Positions 18,183 to 27,114 of a stretch of 64,000 bases of DNA are shown piece after piece. The first letter of the stretch is position 1; each line of letters starts with the position of its first letter. A model generated the notes under the pieces. The model saw only the letters and a list, made by a program, of their open reading frames with translations, did no database searches and was not told where the DNA came from. The stretch is from assembly GCA_012840345.1 (NCBI GenBank), contig DULO01000130.1, positions 19,383 through 83,382 on the forward strand. Direction: 5' to 3'. The position numbers were made by a program, and so were the translations under genes. The DNA comes from Candidatus Fermentithermobacillaceae bacterium (GTDB lineage: Bacteria > Bacillota > Sulfobacillia > Fermentithermobacillales > Fermentithermobacillaceae).

Positions 18183-19283
18183 TTGGCGCGCGCTGACGTA
18201 ATACTGACAGTAAACCCCGGGTCAGTATCAACCAAACTCGCGGTTTCCGTCGCGGGCGAACTGGTCGCCTTGGAGAACGTCAGCCACACGTCTCAAGAAT
18301 GGGCAGTGACCCACAAGACCGTGGCGCAATTGCCCTTTAGGACTCAGGTAGTCCGTGAATTCCTCTCGCGCCGGGGCTTTCAGATATCCTACTTGACCTG
18401 CGTGGTCGCGCGGGGAGGTTTGTTGAGGCCTGTTAGTTCGGGTACCTACCTGGTCAATGAGACCATGGTTGAGGATTCCCGGTCCGAAATAGGCGGAAGG
18501 CACGTCTCCAACCTCGGACCGCTCATCGCTTGGGAGCTTACGGGCCACGGCAGCATCCCCGCTTTCATTGTGAACCCGGTCTCAGTCGACGAGTTTTTTC
18601 CCGACGCGAGGATTTCCGGCCATCCCGAGATCCCGCGGAGGAGCCTCTTGCACGCCCTCAACATGAAATCCTCGGCCCTTATGGCATCCTCGGACCTCGG
18701 ACGCCCCCTGGAGGAACTGTTCCTCGTAATAGCCCACCTGGGCAGCGGGTTTTCGGTAAGCCCTTGCTATCAGGGCTATCTCAGAGATGTCAACAACTCA
18801 AACGAGGAAGGTCCTTTTACCGTAGAACGTACAGGCACTGTGCCTTCGGTCTTGCTGTGGGAACTCCATCGGGAGTCCCGTGACCCGGTTTCGGTAAAGA
18901 TGAGGTTCTCCACCGAATCAGGCATGTTTGGCCATCTGGGCACCAAGGACGCCAGGGAAGTGGAGAAGCGGATCGTTTGTGACGAACATGCCGCCCTAGT
19001 CTACAGGGCCATGGCGTACCAGGTAGCCAAGGAGATCGGGGCTATGGCCGGCGCCTTTCCGCAGAGACCCGACGCGGTAGTGATTACCGGGGGCTTGGCA
19101 AGGTCAGAGGTCATAACCGGACTGGTGCGAGAACGGACCTCATTCATCGCTCCCCACTTGATATACCCCGGGGAGGATGAGATGGCGGCGCTCATTGCCG
19201 GCGCGCGCAGAGTGCTTATGAACGAAGAGCCCATTCGAGTCTATCCGGAAGGAGAGGTGGCCGAGCTTGGTCGCCTTGTTTGA
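18183..19283 (+). CDS. buk: butyrate kinase-family (branched-chain fatty acid) kinase
   Basis: This enzyme converts acyl-phosphate and ADP to acid and ATP. The start is TTG 18183, 7 nt after GGAGGG; the in-frame ATG at 18177 touches the SD and is too close. The 366-residue protein has the acetokinase N-terminal phosphate loop VNPGSVSTKLAV and the second phosphate motif VIAHLGSGFSVS. The SDNSN-like region appears as RDVNNSNEEGPF. It is the first gene after the sigma-54 promoter and overlaps the phosphotransacylase gene by 17 nt. Context suggests branched-chain acids (isovalerate, isobutyrate) rather than only butyrate. Confidence 0.9.
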   Translation: MARADVILTVNPGSVSTKLAVSVAGELVALENVSHTSQEWAVTHKTVAQLPFRTQVVREFLSRRGFQISYLTCVVARGGLLRPVSSGTYLVNETMVEDSRSEIGGRHVSNLGPLIAWELTGHGSIPAFIVNPVSVDEFFPDARISGHPEIPRRSLLHALNMKSSALMASSDLGRPLEELFLVIAHLGSGFSVSPCYQGYLRDVNNSNEEGPFTVERTGTVPSVLLWELHRESRDPVSVKMRFSTESGMFGHLGTKDAREVEKRIVCDEHAALVYRAMAYQVAKEIGAMAGAFPQRPDAVVITGGLARSEVITGLVRERTSFIAPHLIYPGEDEMAALIAGARRVLMNEEPIRVYPEGEVAELGRLV

Positions 19284-20172
19284 ATCCCTGCTTTCAAAGG
19301 TCAAGTCAGAAGGCCCGGTAGGGGTCAGTTTGGTCCAAGCGCAAGACCCCGAGTCCCTTTCCGCCCTTGCCGCGGCGGAGGAAGAGGGTTTCGCGCGGCC
19401 GTTTCTGGTGGGAGACCGGGCGGATATCGAGAAGGTACTGGAAGAGAGCCGGATTTCTTTCCGGGACCCGGTCTTTGTCGATGCCTCTGACCAGGAGGAG
19501 TCTGTGAGGGCCGGGGTGTCTTTGGTGAGAGACGGGTCTTGCGGAATCCTCATGAAAGGAAAAGTCCCGACCCCCACCCTTCTTAGAGCGGTTCTCGACA
19601 AAGAAAAGGGTCTCCGCAAGGGAAGCCTCATGAGCCACGTGGCCTGCTTGGAGGTACCGGGTTACGACAGGTTCATCTTCGTGACCGACGGCGGCGTAAA
19701 CCTCATGCCCGACCTCGACAAGAAAGTGGAGATCGCCAAAAACGCCATAGCCGTAGCCAAGATGATGGGCGTGCGTACCCCGAGGCTCGCGTGCCTTGGT
19801 CCCACTGAAGTCCCTACCCTGGACTCTGATGCAAGCGTCCACGGGGCCATTCTGGCCAAGATGGCCGACCGCGGGGCTTTCCCGGGAGCGTACGTGGACG
19901 GGCCCATGGCGCTGGATGTGGCCGTTTCCGCCGAGTCGGCGTCAATCAAAGGCGTAGGGGGCGAAGTCGCCGGAAAGGCGGATATCCTCTTGGCCCCCGA
20001 CCTGGTCTCAGGAAACAGCGTGGCTAAGAGCATGCAGTATTTCGCGAAAGCGGTGTTGGCAGGGGTGATTGTGGGCGCCAGCGCGCCTTTGGTGGTCATC
20101 TCCCGCGCCGACACCAAGCCTTCCAAACTCTACTCCCTGGCGATGGCCAGGATCCTAATCACGCGAACCTAA
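19267..20172 (+). CDS. ptb: phosphate butyryltransferase-family phosphotransacylase
   Basis: Ptb swaps CoA for phosphate on an acyl-CoA, feeding the kinase. TTG 19267 follows AAGGAGAGG by 8 nt and lies inside the kinase gene. The 301-residue protein has the phosphate acetyl/butyryltransferase pattern: LMKGKVPTPTLLRAVL, VTDGGVNLMPDLDKKVEI, and the C-terminal ADILLAPDLVSGNSVAKSMQYF. Position in the operon points to branched-chain acyl-CoA substrates. Confidence 0.93.
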   Translation: MVALFESLLSKVKSEGPVGVSLVQAQDPESLSALAAAEEEGFARPFLVGDRADIEKVLEESRISFRDPVFVDASDQEESVRAGVSLVRDGSCGILMKGKVPTPTLLRAVLDKEKGLRKGSLMSHVACLEVPGYDRFIFVTDGGVNLMPDLDKKVEIAKNAIAVAKMMGVRTPRLACLGPTEVPTLDSDASVHGAILAKMADRGAFPGAYVDGPMALDVAVSAESASIKGVGGEVAGKADILLAPDLVSGNSVAKSMQYFAKAVLAGVIVGASAPLVVISRADTKPSKLYSLAMARILITRT

Positions 20173-20187
20173 AGGAGGATGGACCGT

Positions 20188-21258
20188 TTGAGGATGTTCG
20201 AACTCATGGCCGAGTACGACCACGAGCAGATTGTTTTCTGCTACGACAAAGCCTCCGGCCTTAAGGCCATCATCGGCATTCACGATACCACCTTGGGCCC
20301 GGCTCTGGGCGGAACGAGGATGTGGCCGTACAAGACTGAGGAAGAGGCACTCACCGATGTGCTGAGGCTGTCCCGCGGGATGACGTACAAGAACTCGTCC
20401 ATGGGATTGGCCCTGGGCGGAGGAAAGGCGGTCATCATAGGGGATCCCAGGACGGACAAAAGCGAGGAACTTTTTAGGGCTTTCGGCAAGTTCGTTGAGA
20501 CCCTGGGCGGAAGGTATATTACCGCGGAAGATGTCGGGACCACTACCGACGACATGAACATCATCAGGAACGAGACAACTCATGTCTGCGGGCTCGAAGG
20601 CTCAGGAAAGAGCGGAAACCCGTCGCCCGTCACGGCCTACGGCGTTTTTAGAGCGATGGCGGCATCTCTCAAGGAAGCCTTCGGCAGCGACAGTTACGCC
20701 GGGAGAAGAGTCGCGGTCCAAGGGGTCGGGTCGGTAGGATACAACCTGGTAAGCTGCCTCCTGGAGGCCGGCGCGAAAGTCACGGTGACCGATATCTTCT
20801 CGGAGAAAGTTCAAAGGGCGGTGGAACTGGGCGCCGAAGCGGTCCCGCCTGAGAGCATCTATGACGTGGAATGCGACATCTTTGCCCCGTGCGCCTTGGG
20901 AGGAGCCATAAACGACGACACCATCCCCCGGCTTAAGGCAAAGATAGTCTGCGGAGCGGCAAACAACCAGCTTCTGGAGAGCCGGCACGGGGACATGCTG
21001 GCGGAGAGGGGAATCCTGTACGCGCCCGACTTCATCGCCAACGGCGGCGGCGTCATCAACGTGGCGGAAGAGCTTTCTCCCTACGGCTACAACCGCGAAC
21101 GGGCGATGGCCAGGGTGTCGGGCATCTACCACATCCTCTTGAAGATCTTCGCCATCTCCAAAGAGATGAAAATCAGCACTCACCAGGCGGCGGAAGTATA
21201 CGCCGAGGCCAGGATAAAGAAGGCCCTGGAACAGAAGAGGATGTACCTTCCCAAGTGA
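20188..21258 (+). CDS. bcd: leucine (branched-chain amino acid) dehydrogenase
   Basis: This NAD-dependent enzyme oxidatively deaminates leucine, valine or isoleucine to the 2-oxo acid. The start is TTG 20188, 9 nt after AGGAGG; the ATG at 20179 directly abuts the SD, and ATG 20194 is also possible. The protein (356 residues) shows [12 protein letters not shown], the catalytic lysine region [12 protein letters not shown], and the Rossmann motif [11 protein letters not shown]. The C-terminal half ends in a helix-rich tail. Together with the oxidoreductase downstream it supplies 2-oxo acids for oxidation. Phenylalanine or valine preference cannot be read from sequence. Confidence 0.93.
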   Translation: MRMFELMAEYDHEQIVFCYDKASGLKAIIGIHDTTLGPALGGTRMWPYKTEEEALTDVLRLSRGMTYKNSSMGLALGGGKAVIIGDPRTDKSEELFRAFGKFVETLGGRYITAEDVGTTTDDMNIIRNETTHVCGLEGSGKSGNPSPVTAYGVFRAMAASLKEAFGSDSYAGRRVAVQGVGSVGYNLVSCLLEAGAKVTVTDIFSEKVQRAVELGAEAVPPESIYDVECDIFAPCALGGAINDDTIPRLKAKIVCGAANNQLLESRHGDMLAERGILYAPDFIANGGGVINVAEELSPYGYNRERAMARVSGIYHILLKIFAISKEMKISTHQAAEVYAEARIKKALEQKRMYLPK

Positions 21259-22253
21259 GGACTGTACTCGCGGTAAACCCGACTTACTTGGGAGTGGAGG
21301 CTATCCTTGTTGAGGAAGGAGCCTCTCTTCCCGATGCTTCGGGCAGGTGGGTATTCCCGCCCGGCACCTGCGATTTTGCCGCAATAGAGAGGGAGGCCGG
21401 AATCCCTCCCTCTTTGGTAGCCATACCCGGAGGGACGTACAAGCCGTCAGAGCCGGGAGTATACCTCATCAACGAGAAGATGGCCTCGGAAGCGTCAGAA
21501 ATAGACCCGTTTCACCCTAGAAACCGGCTTACTGTCCTGGCGTACCGGTACTGCTCCGAGCGTCGCGTGCCGGGCATAGTCGTAGAGCCCATGAACACGG
21601 GCAAGCTCTTGCTCGAAGCGGAGGTGTCGGGTTTGGCGGAGCACCGGAGAAGAGGCGTTTACTACGCGCTTCCCCAGCGCCATGCCTGGGAAGATTCCTG
21701 CCGCAAACTCGGGCTTCCTCTAACAGCCCGGGGCATTACGGCCTACTTGGGAGAAGAGTCGTGCGTATCGAGCCACATTGGAGATGAAGTAGTGGACACG
21801 TCAGACCCTGTCCTCGGAGAAGGGCCGTTTGGGCTTACGGCCGCGGGTACCTTGCCCGCGGGAGGCTTCCTCGCCTATCTGGCTGAGCGTCCAGGCTCCG
21901 AACTGGTCTCAACCCTGAAAACCTCAGCGGGAGCCTTCGGTTACGCCAAGACGCGTACCCTCCCCGAACTGGAGCTAGCTCTTTCCCGGGGAGATGAGAA
22001 GGCGGCGAGGGCCGTGTCCGCCATGGGGTATCAAGTGGCCAAAGAGATAGGCAGGCAGGCGGTGGCCTTGTCGGGCAAAGTGGACATCATCGTCCTTTGC
22101 GGGGCCGGAGTTAGACTCAGCGCTTTGAGGAACCGAATAGAAGAGCTTTCGCGAAAGTGGGCGGAGGTTACCGTCTATAAGGAGACGACGCCCGACTTGC
22201 TCATCGCGAAAGGAACGGCCGTTCTAAGGGGAGAAGCCCTCAAAGAATATTAG
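21255..22253 (+). CDS. degenerate butyrate kinase-like paralogue
   Basis: The 332-residue product resembles butyrate kinases over its whole length ([49 protein letters not shown]), but its catalytic motifs are altered. The N-terminal loop reads NPTYLGVEA instead of NPGS-STK, so the phosphate-binding serines and lysine are gone. The usual HLGGG-S motif is replaced by [13 protein letters not shown] 21255 overlaps the bcd stop as GTGA. It may be a regulatory partner of the true kinase, or act on another substrate. It is not obviously decaying, since the frame is intact and codon usage looks like its neighbours. Confidence 0.8.
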   Translation: MRTVLAVNPTYLGVEAILVEEGASLPDASGRWVFPPGTCDFAAIEREAGIPPSLVAIPGGTYKPSEPGVYLINEKMASEASEIDPFHPRNRLTVLAYRYCSERRVPGIVVEPMNTGKLLLEAEVSGLAEHRRRGVYYALPQRHAWEDSCRKLGLPLTARGITAYLGEESCVSSHIGDEVVDTSDPVLGEGPFGLTAAGTLPAGGFLAYLAERPGSELVSTLKTSAGAFGYAKTRTLPELELALSRGDEKAARAVSAMGYQVAKEIGRQAVALSGKVDIIVLCGAGVRLSALRNRIEELSRKWAEVTVYKETTPDLLIAKGTAVLRGEALKEY

Positions 22254-22273
22254 CGCAGATAGGAGTTTTCAGT

Positions 22274-22963
22274 TTGCCTGATGTCACAGTCTTTTACGGG
22301 CTGTACGGAAGCGGGAAAACGGAGATATCCCTGAACTATGCCGTAAGGCTAGCCGGATCCGGCCGTAGTGTCACGTTGGTCGATCTGGACGCGGTTACCC
22401 CGTATTTCAGGGCGAGAGACGTCCGGGAAGAGTTGGCTCTCCGGGGCGTCCGAGTCGTAGCGCCAAAGGAGTCATTGAGGAGCGCGGACCTGCCCGTCCT
22501 GCCGGAAGGTGTGAGAAGAGTGCTTCGGCAGGGCTCCGACCACGTAGTCGTAGACGTTGGAGGCGACCCCACAGGTTCAAGAGTGCTGGGAGGCCTCAAG
22601 GACGCGCTGCCCCCCGAAACCAGGGGCTTGTTCGTGGTCAACTCGCGAAGGCCCTTTACCAGGACCGTCAGGGAAGCCAAACAGGCATTGGAATCGGTCA
22701 CGAAAGCCGCGGGATTGGAAGCCTCGGGCCTAGTGGCCAATACCCACTTAGCCGAGTTGACAACTCTGGAGCACGTCCTGGAAGGTCTGGGCTTCGCCAG
22801 GGAGCTTTCGAAAGAGGTGGGTCTTCCCGTCCTCATGCTCTGCGCTCCGGCGGAACTCAAGGACAAAGAGAGCGAGATCCGTTCCAATTTGAGGAGCCTG
22901 GGGGAAACCGACTTGCTGTTCCTCACCAGGTTCCTTTTGAAACCATGGGAAGTCGAAGCCTAA
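22274..22963 (+). CDS. P-loop ATPase of the MinD/ParA/CobQ type in the oxidoreductase operon
   Basis: TTG 22274 follows AGGAG by 8 nt. The 229-residue protein starts almost at its Walker A motif (FYGLYGSGKTE), followed by VDLDAVTPYFRARD, which resembles switch I of MinD/ParA-like ATPases, and VVVDVGGDPTGSRVLGG as a Walker B-like segment. NTHLAELT lies at a position suited to base recognition. It has no membrane segment or iron-sulfur cysteines. The gene is embedded between the kinase paralogue and ferredoxin subunit, so a role in assembling or regulating the oxidoreductase is a reasonable inference, but the function is unknown. Confidence 0.8.
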   Translation: MPDVTVFYGLYGSGKTEISLNYAVRLAGSGRSVTLVDLDAVTPYFRARDVREELALRGVRVVAPKESLRSADLPVLPEGVRRVLRQGSDHVVVDVGGDPTGSRVLGGLKDALPPETRGLFVVNSRRPFTRTVREAKQALESVTKAAGLEASGLVANTHLAELTTLEHVLEGLGFARELSKEVGLPVLMLCAPAELKDKESEIRSNLRSLGETDLLFLTRFLLKPWEVEA

Positions 22964-22986
22964 ACCGTATGCGGGGAGGGAGAGGC

Positions 22987-23202
22987 GTGGATAAACGAGT
23001 CGTCTTCAGAGAAGAGCACTGCAAGAGTTGTGAGCTATGCGTTTCAGTATGTCCCAAGAACATTATCGGGTTTAGAGATAGCCTGAACCGGCAGGGATAC
23101 CGGCCCGCGTTCGTTAGAGACGAGGACCAGGAAAAATGCATTAGCTGCGCGTTGTGCGCGCGCATGTGTCCCGACGCGGTCATAGAGGTTTTCCGCCCAT
23201 AA
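22987..23202 (+). CDS. 2-oxoacid:ferredoxin oxidoreductase delta subunit (2[4Fe-4S] ferredoxin)
   Basis: GTG 22987 follows GGGGAGGG by 6-7 nt; the track's ATG at 22945 overlaps the upstream gene and has no SD. The 71-residue product has two complete four-cysteine motifs, CKSCELCVSVCP and CISCALCARMCP. It is the electron-transfer subunit of the enzyme encoded by the next three genes. Confidence 0.92.
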   Translation: MDKRVVFREEHCKSCELCVSVCPKNIIGFRDSLNRQGYRPAFVRDEDQEKCISCALCARMCPDAVIEVFRP

Positions 23203-23219
23203 CCAGGAGGTGAGATCCC

Positions 23220-24293
23220 ATGGCAGACTCAGTGCTAATGAAAGGAAACGAGGCGCTAGCCGAAGCCGCCATCCGCGCGGGCTGCCGCCACTATTTCGGT
23301 TACCCCATCACTCCGCAAAACGAGATATCTGAATACATGGCAAGAAGGCTTAGGGATGAAGGCGGCGTTTTCGTGCAGGCGGAAAGCGAAGTCGCCGCGA
23401 TCAATATGGTTTACGGGGCCGGCGGCGCCGGGACCAGGGTCATGACTTCATCCTCAAGCCCCGGGGTTAGCCTCATGCAGGAGGGACTCTCCTACATCGC
23501 GGGCGCCGAGGTACCGTGCGTCATAGTGAACATGTCCAGGGGAGGCCCGGGCCTGGGAGGCATTCAACCTTCCCAAGCCGACTACTTCCAGGCAACTAAG
23601 GGCGGCGGACACGGAGACTACCGGTTGGTGGTCTACGGCCCTTCCAGCATCCAGGAAGCCTGCGACCTCATGTTCAGGGCTTTCGACGTGGCAGACAAGT
23701 ACCGCACGCCGGTCATGATCTTAGGCGACGGCAACATAGGCCAGATGATGGAACCCGTTACATTCCCCGAACCCGTGGACGTTGGGTCCTTGCCTCCCAA
23801 GCCTTGGGCTACGACGGGACGCAAGGGCAGAGAGCGCAACAACCTGATAAACTCCATCGTCTTGGACCCGGAACAGTTGGACGCCCACAACTGGCGCCTG
23901 TACGAGAAGTACAGCAAGATCAAGGAAAACGAAGTGATGTACGAGATCCTTCACGCCGACGACTCAGAGTGGTTCTTGGTTGCGTACGGCACCGTCTCAA
24001 GGATCTGCCGCCTGGTTGTGGACAGGGCCAGGAAAAAAGGGATAAAGGCCGGGCTGATACGGCCGATAACGCTTTGGCCGTTTCCGGACGAGGCATTCCT
24101 GAAGGTCATCGAGCGCGCCAAAGGTTTTCTCTGCGTGGAGATGTCCACCGGGCAGATGGTGGAGGATGTTAGGCTGGCTGTCTCAGGGAGGGCGCCGGTG
24201 CGGTTCTACGGCAGGACCGGAGGGGCAATCCCCAACCCGCGGCAAATCGAACAGAAACTCACCGAGATGGTGACCGGAGGTGAGGCCCAATGA
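23220..24293 (+). CDS. 2-oxoacid:ferredoxin oxidoreductase alpha subunit (VorB/KorA type)
   Basis: This subunit holds the pyrimidine-binding domain of a thiamine-dependent enzyme that turns 2-oxo acids plus CoA into acyl-CoA, CO2 and reduced ferredoxin. The ATG follows AGGAGGTGA. The 357-residue protein shows the family N-terminus ([15 protein letters not shown]), [18 protein letters not shown], and a C-terminal transketolase-like domain. Its operon with leucine dehydrogenase suggests branched-chain 2-oxo acids (VOR) rather than 2-oxoglutarate (KOR), but the sequence alone does not separate them. It overlaps the beta gene by 4 nt. Confidence 0.9.
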   Translation: MADSVLMKGNEALAEAAIRAGCRHYFGYPITPQNEISEYMARRLRDEGGVFVQAESEVAAINMVYGAGGAGTRVMTSSSSPGVSLMQEGLSYIAGAEVPCVIVNMSRGGPGLGGIQPSQADYFQATKGGGHGDYRLVVYGPSSIQEACDLMFRAFDVADKYRTPVMILGDGNIGQMMEPVTFPEPVDVGSLPPKPWATTGRKGRERNNLINSIVLDPEQLDAHNWRLYEKYSKIKENEVMYEILHADDSEWFLVAYGTVSRICRLVVDRARKKGIKAGLIRPITLWPFPDEAFLKVIERAKGFLCVEMSTGQMVEDVRLAVSGRAPVRFYGRTGGAIPNPRQIEQKLTEMVTGGEAQ

Positions 24294-25033
24294 AGGCTGT
24301 CTACCAGCGACCCAAGTCTCTTGCGGACGTTGTGACCCACTACTGTCCCGGCTGCACCCACGGCATAGCTCACAGGCTTGTGGCCGAAGTAATAGACGAG
24401 TTGGGGATTCAGGATAGGACCATCGGTGTTGCGTCGGTAGGCTGCTCGGTTTTTTCCTACAACTACTTCGAAGTTGACTTCCAGCAGGCCGCCCACGGGA
24501 GGGCGCCGGCTGTGGCTACCGGCATCAAGAGGGTTCACCCGGACGCCGTGGTCTTCACCTATCAGGGAGACGGCGACCTGGCTTCCATCGGGGCGGCTGA
24601 GATACTCCACGCCGCGGCGCGAGGCGAAAACATCACCGTGGTGTTCATCAACAACGCCATCTACGGGATGACGGGAGGACAAATGGCCCCGACCACGCTG
24701 GTCGGACAGAAGACCACGACTTCTCCTTTCGGACGGGACGCCAAGCTTCAGGGCTATCCGGTGAAGGTCAGCGAGCTGTTGGCCACGGTGGAAGGGGCCG
24801 CCTACGTAGCGCGGTTCTCACTCCACAATCCCGCCAACATCGCTAAGGCGAAGCAAGGAATCAAGAGAGCTTTTTCCACCCAGATGGAAGGTAAGGGATT
24901 CTCTCTAGTCGAACTTCTTTCGACATGCTCGACAAACTGGGGGATGACTCCGGCCCAAAGCCTTCTGTGGCTGGAACGGAACATGATCCCAGAGTATCCG
25001 TTAGGCGAGTTCAAGGTAAAGGAGGGGGAGTAG
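24290..25033 (+). CDS. 2-oxoacid:ferredoxin oxidoreductase beta subunit, thiamine-diphosphate binding
   Basis: The beta subunit binds thiamine diphosphate. In 247 residues it has [21 protein letters not shown] and the cofactor motif [17 protein letters not shown] with [16 protein letters not shown], typical of VOR/KOR enzymes. It starts in an ATGA overlap with the alpha gene and ends just before the gamma gene. Confidence 0.92.
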   Translation: MKAVYQRPKSLADVVTHYCPGCTHGIAHRLVAEVIDELGIQDRTIGVASVGCSVFSYNYFEVDFQQAAHGRAPAVATGIKRVHPDAVVFTYQGDGDLASIGAAEILHAAARGENITVVFINNAIYGMTGGQMAPTTLVGQKTTTSPFGRDAKLQGYPVKVSELLATVEGAAYVARFSLHNPANIAKAKQGIKRAFSTQMEGKGFSLVELLSTCSTNWGMTPAQSLLWLERNMIPEYPLGEFKVKEGE

Positions 25034-25035
25034 CG

Positions 25036-25581
25036 GTGCTGCATGAGGTGATTATGGCCGGATTCGGCGGCCAGGGCATCATGCTTATCGGGACTCTCCT
25101 GACCTATGCCGGCAAAGAGGAAGGCAAATCGGTTTCCTGGCTCCCGTCCTACGGCCCGGAGATGAGGGGCGGGACCGCGAACTGCGCTGTTTGCGTGTCT
25201 GATGAACCCATAGCCTCACCGGTCGTGGTTGAGCCGACGTCGGCCATCGTCATGAACGGTCCTTCGTTCCACAAGTTTCACAAGGCGATAGTCTCAGGCG
25301 GCGCTTTGATCGTAAATTCATCCCTGGTAAATGTCGAAAACACCAGGGAGGATGTCAGACTATACCGGATTGCCGCTAACGATGAGGCGAAAGCGTTGGG
25401 ATCGGACCGGGTTTCAAACATGGTGTGCCTGGGCGCGCTTGTGGGAGCCACCGGAGTAGTGGAACTGGATACCGTTCTCAAAGTCCTTCCCAAAGTCATA
25501 AGCGCCCGGCACCACAATCTGCTCCCTCTAAATGAAAAAGCCTTACGAAGAGGTTTCGAGCTCGTGGAGAGTCTCAAGTAA
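25036..25581 (+). CDS. 2-oxoacid:ferredoxin oxidoreductase gamma subunit
   Basis: GTG 25036 follows GGAGGGGGAG by 5 nt; the track ORF extends uselessly upstream to 24925 inside the beta gene. The 181-residue product has the canonical start (VIMAGFGGQGIMLIG) and the SWLPSYGPEMRGGTANC motif of gamma subunits. It completes a four-subunit delta-alpha-beta-gamma enzyme. Confidence 0.92.
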   Translation: MLHEVIMAGFGGQGIMLIGTLLTYAGKEEGKSVSWLPSYGPEMRGGTANCAVCVSDEPIASPVVVEPTSAIVMNGPSFHKFHKAIVSGGALIVNSSLVNVENTREDVRLYRIAANDEAKALGSDRVSNMVCLGALVGATGVVELDTVLKVLPKVISARHHNLLPLNEKALRRGFELVESLK

Positions 25582-25625
25582 CCGGGCGTTAGGGCTTGCC
25601 CCTTTCGCCCCAATGGGGTGGGAGT

Positions 25626-26438
25626 TTGAGTAACGAGAAGACGGTGAGCGTCAAAGACATCGAGGCTCTTTTGACCTGCCTTCCCGGGATTCAGAAAGCC
25701 CGGGTTGTGATAAGCGATTGGGGAGCTATCGAGGAAATACACATCCTCACCGGATTGGGCAGGAACCCAAAGCAAATCGTAAGGGATGTTCAGAGCGCTC
25801 TCAAAGCGCAGTGGGATATTACCGTTGACCGCAGGAAGGTTTCGGTCGCCCAGGTCCGCGTTGGGCTTCCTGAGCCTATGGGCAGGTTGCGCTACTCGGG
25901 ACTGGAGACAAAGACCGACGCCAAGACCGGAAAGACGGACTTAACCGTCACTTTGGAGCGCCCTTACGAGGGGCAAATGGCCGTGTACGTAGGCCGGGTT
26001 CAGTGCGAGTCCCACGAAGACTCAGCCCTTCTCGGCATAGCCAAGGCGACTTGTCTTGCGGTGAACTCTGTATTGGAGCCGCCTCACGCCTTTTTCGTCG
26101 ACGACGTGGGGGTCTTCGAAGTGGGCGGTCAAAAGGCGGTTGGAGTCTTGGTTAACCTCCTAACTCCAAGGCGCAATCAAGAGCAGATGATAGGCAGCGC
26201 TTTGGTCCGCCGCGACGTTAAGGAAGCCTGCGTAAGGGCGACTCTCGACGCCCTAAACCGGCGCCTCGAGGTCATTCCCCAGAAAGGTTCCGTCATAAGA
26301 GACGGGGAAACGGCCGAAGAAGCAGAAGAAGACCAGCCGGAAGAGGAACTGGAGCCTCTAGACGGACACCCGGGCCTGTTTGCGGAAAAGGAACCCGCGG
26401 CGGCCAAACCGAAAAGGGAATCCAAGGGCAAGTCATAA
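25626..26438 (+). CDS. protein of unknown function at the end of the oxidoreductase operon
   Basis: I read the start as TTG 25626 (MSNEKTVSVKDIEALL), just after GGGGTGGGAG, giving 270 residues. The N-terminal 75 residues contain a compact domain with EEIHILTGLGRNPKQIVRDVQSAL and DRRKVSVAQV. The middle part (about 90-215) has beta-rich repeats (RPYEGQMAVYVGRVQCES). The last 50 residues are acidic then Lys-rich and look disordered. I do not know the family well enough to name it. CCCC-AAT-GGGG before the start could hide the SD. Its link to the upstream operon is by proximity only (45-nt gap). Confidence 0.65.
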   Translation: MSNEKTVSVKDIEALLTCLPGIQKARVVISDWGAIEEIHILTGLGRNPKQIVRDVQSALKAQWDITVDRRKVSVAQVRVGLPEPMGRLRYSGLETKTDAKTGKTDLTVTLERPYEGQMAVYVGRVQCESHEDSALLGIAKATCLAVNSVLEPPHAFFVDDVGVFEVGGQKAVGVLVNLLTPRRNQEQMIGSALVRRDVKEACVRATLDALNRRLEVIPQKGSVIRDGETAEEAEEDQPEEELEPLDGHPGLFAEKEPAAAKPKRESKGKS

Positions 26439-26446
26439 CGGCACAC

Positions 26447-26500
26447 GGCCCCCTCATAGGTTTCTCTTGAAGTAGAGAAGAGACATGCCATGAGGGGGCC
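26447..26500 (+). promoter_or_regulatory. long stem overlapping the spoIIM SD; possible terminator or translational control element
   Basis: GGCCCCCTCAT (26447-26457) is perfectly complementary to ATGAGGGGGCC (26490-26500). The loop carries a second small stem (TTCTCT/AGAGAA). The right arm contains GAGGGGG, the SD 7 nt before the spoIIM GTG. Only TTTC follows the stem, so termination would be weak. Confidence 0.6.
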
Positions 26501-26505
26501 TTTCA

Positions 26506-27099
26506 GTGAAGAAAACCGCGGGATTTTCCCCTCTAATCCTCTGCGCGCTCCTGTTCCTGACGGGGATAGTCATGGGGGCCTTGAGCCTCAAGGTGCTTTC
26601 GGTCAACGAGAAAGCCGAATTGGTTTCGTATCTTGAGGTGTTCATGAGAGGGCTCCGAAGCCCGGGCATTGAACCGGGAATCGTCTTCAGGCTTTCTTTG
26701 GCGCAGAACCTGAAGGCGGCTGCCATGATCTGGGCATTCGGCCTTTCCATAATCGGCGCGCCCCTTTGCTGCGTAATGCTCATGATCAGAGGGTTTGTGC
26801 TCGGCTTCAGCGCCTCTTTCGTCATAAGGGAAGTCTCTCCGGGAGGAGCGCTCATGTTCATAGCGGGGATGCTGCCCCAAAACATCATCTCGGTACCGGT
26901 GATGGTACTGCTTGCCACCTTCTCCCTTACCTTCAGCCTGGTCCTGTTTCACGAACGTCCTTGGACCTACGGCGGCCTTTGGAAAAAGATCGCCTCGTAC
27001 ACTTGGAAATGCGCGGTCCTGACTCTCCTTTTTGTGCTGTCGTCGTTGATAGAGGCGTACGTCTCACCCCTCCTGCTCATCCGGGCTTCAGGAGTATAA
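26506..27099 (+). CDS. spoIIM: stage II sporulation protein M
   Basis: SpoIIM is a polytopic membrane protein that works with SpoIID and SpoIIP to thin septal peptidoglycan during engulfment. The GTG start follows GAGGGGG in a stem. The 197-residue protein has about five membrane segments and the family pattern MIRGFVLGFSASFVIREVSPGGALMFIAGMLPQNII. It lies upstream of ald, xerD and the spoIIA operon. Confidence 0.94.
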   Translation: MKKTAGFSPLILCALLFLTGIVMGALSLKVLSVNEKAELVSYLEVFMRGLRSPGIEPGIVFRLSLAQNLKAAAMIWAFGLSIIGAPLCCVMLMIRGFVLGFSASFVIREVSPGGALMFIAGMLPQNIISVPVMVLLATFSLTFSLVLFHERPWTYGGLWKKIASYTWKCAVLTLLFVLSSLIEAYVSPLLLIRASGV

Positions 27100-27114
27100 C
27101 CCCGCTTTGGACGG

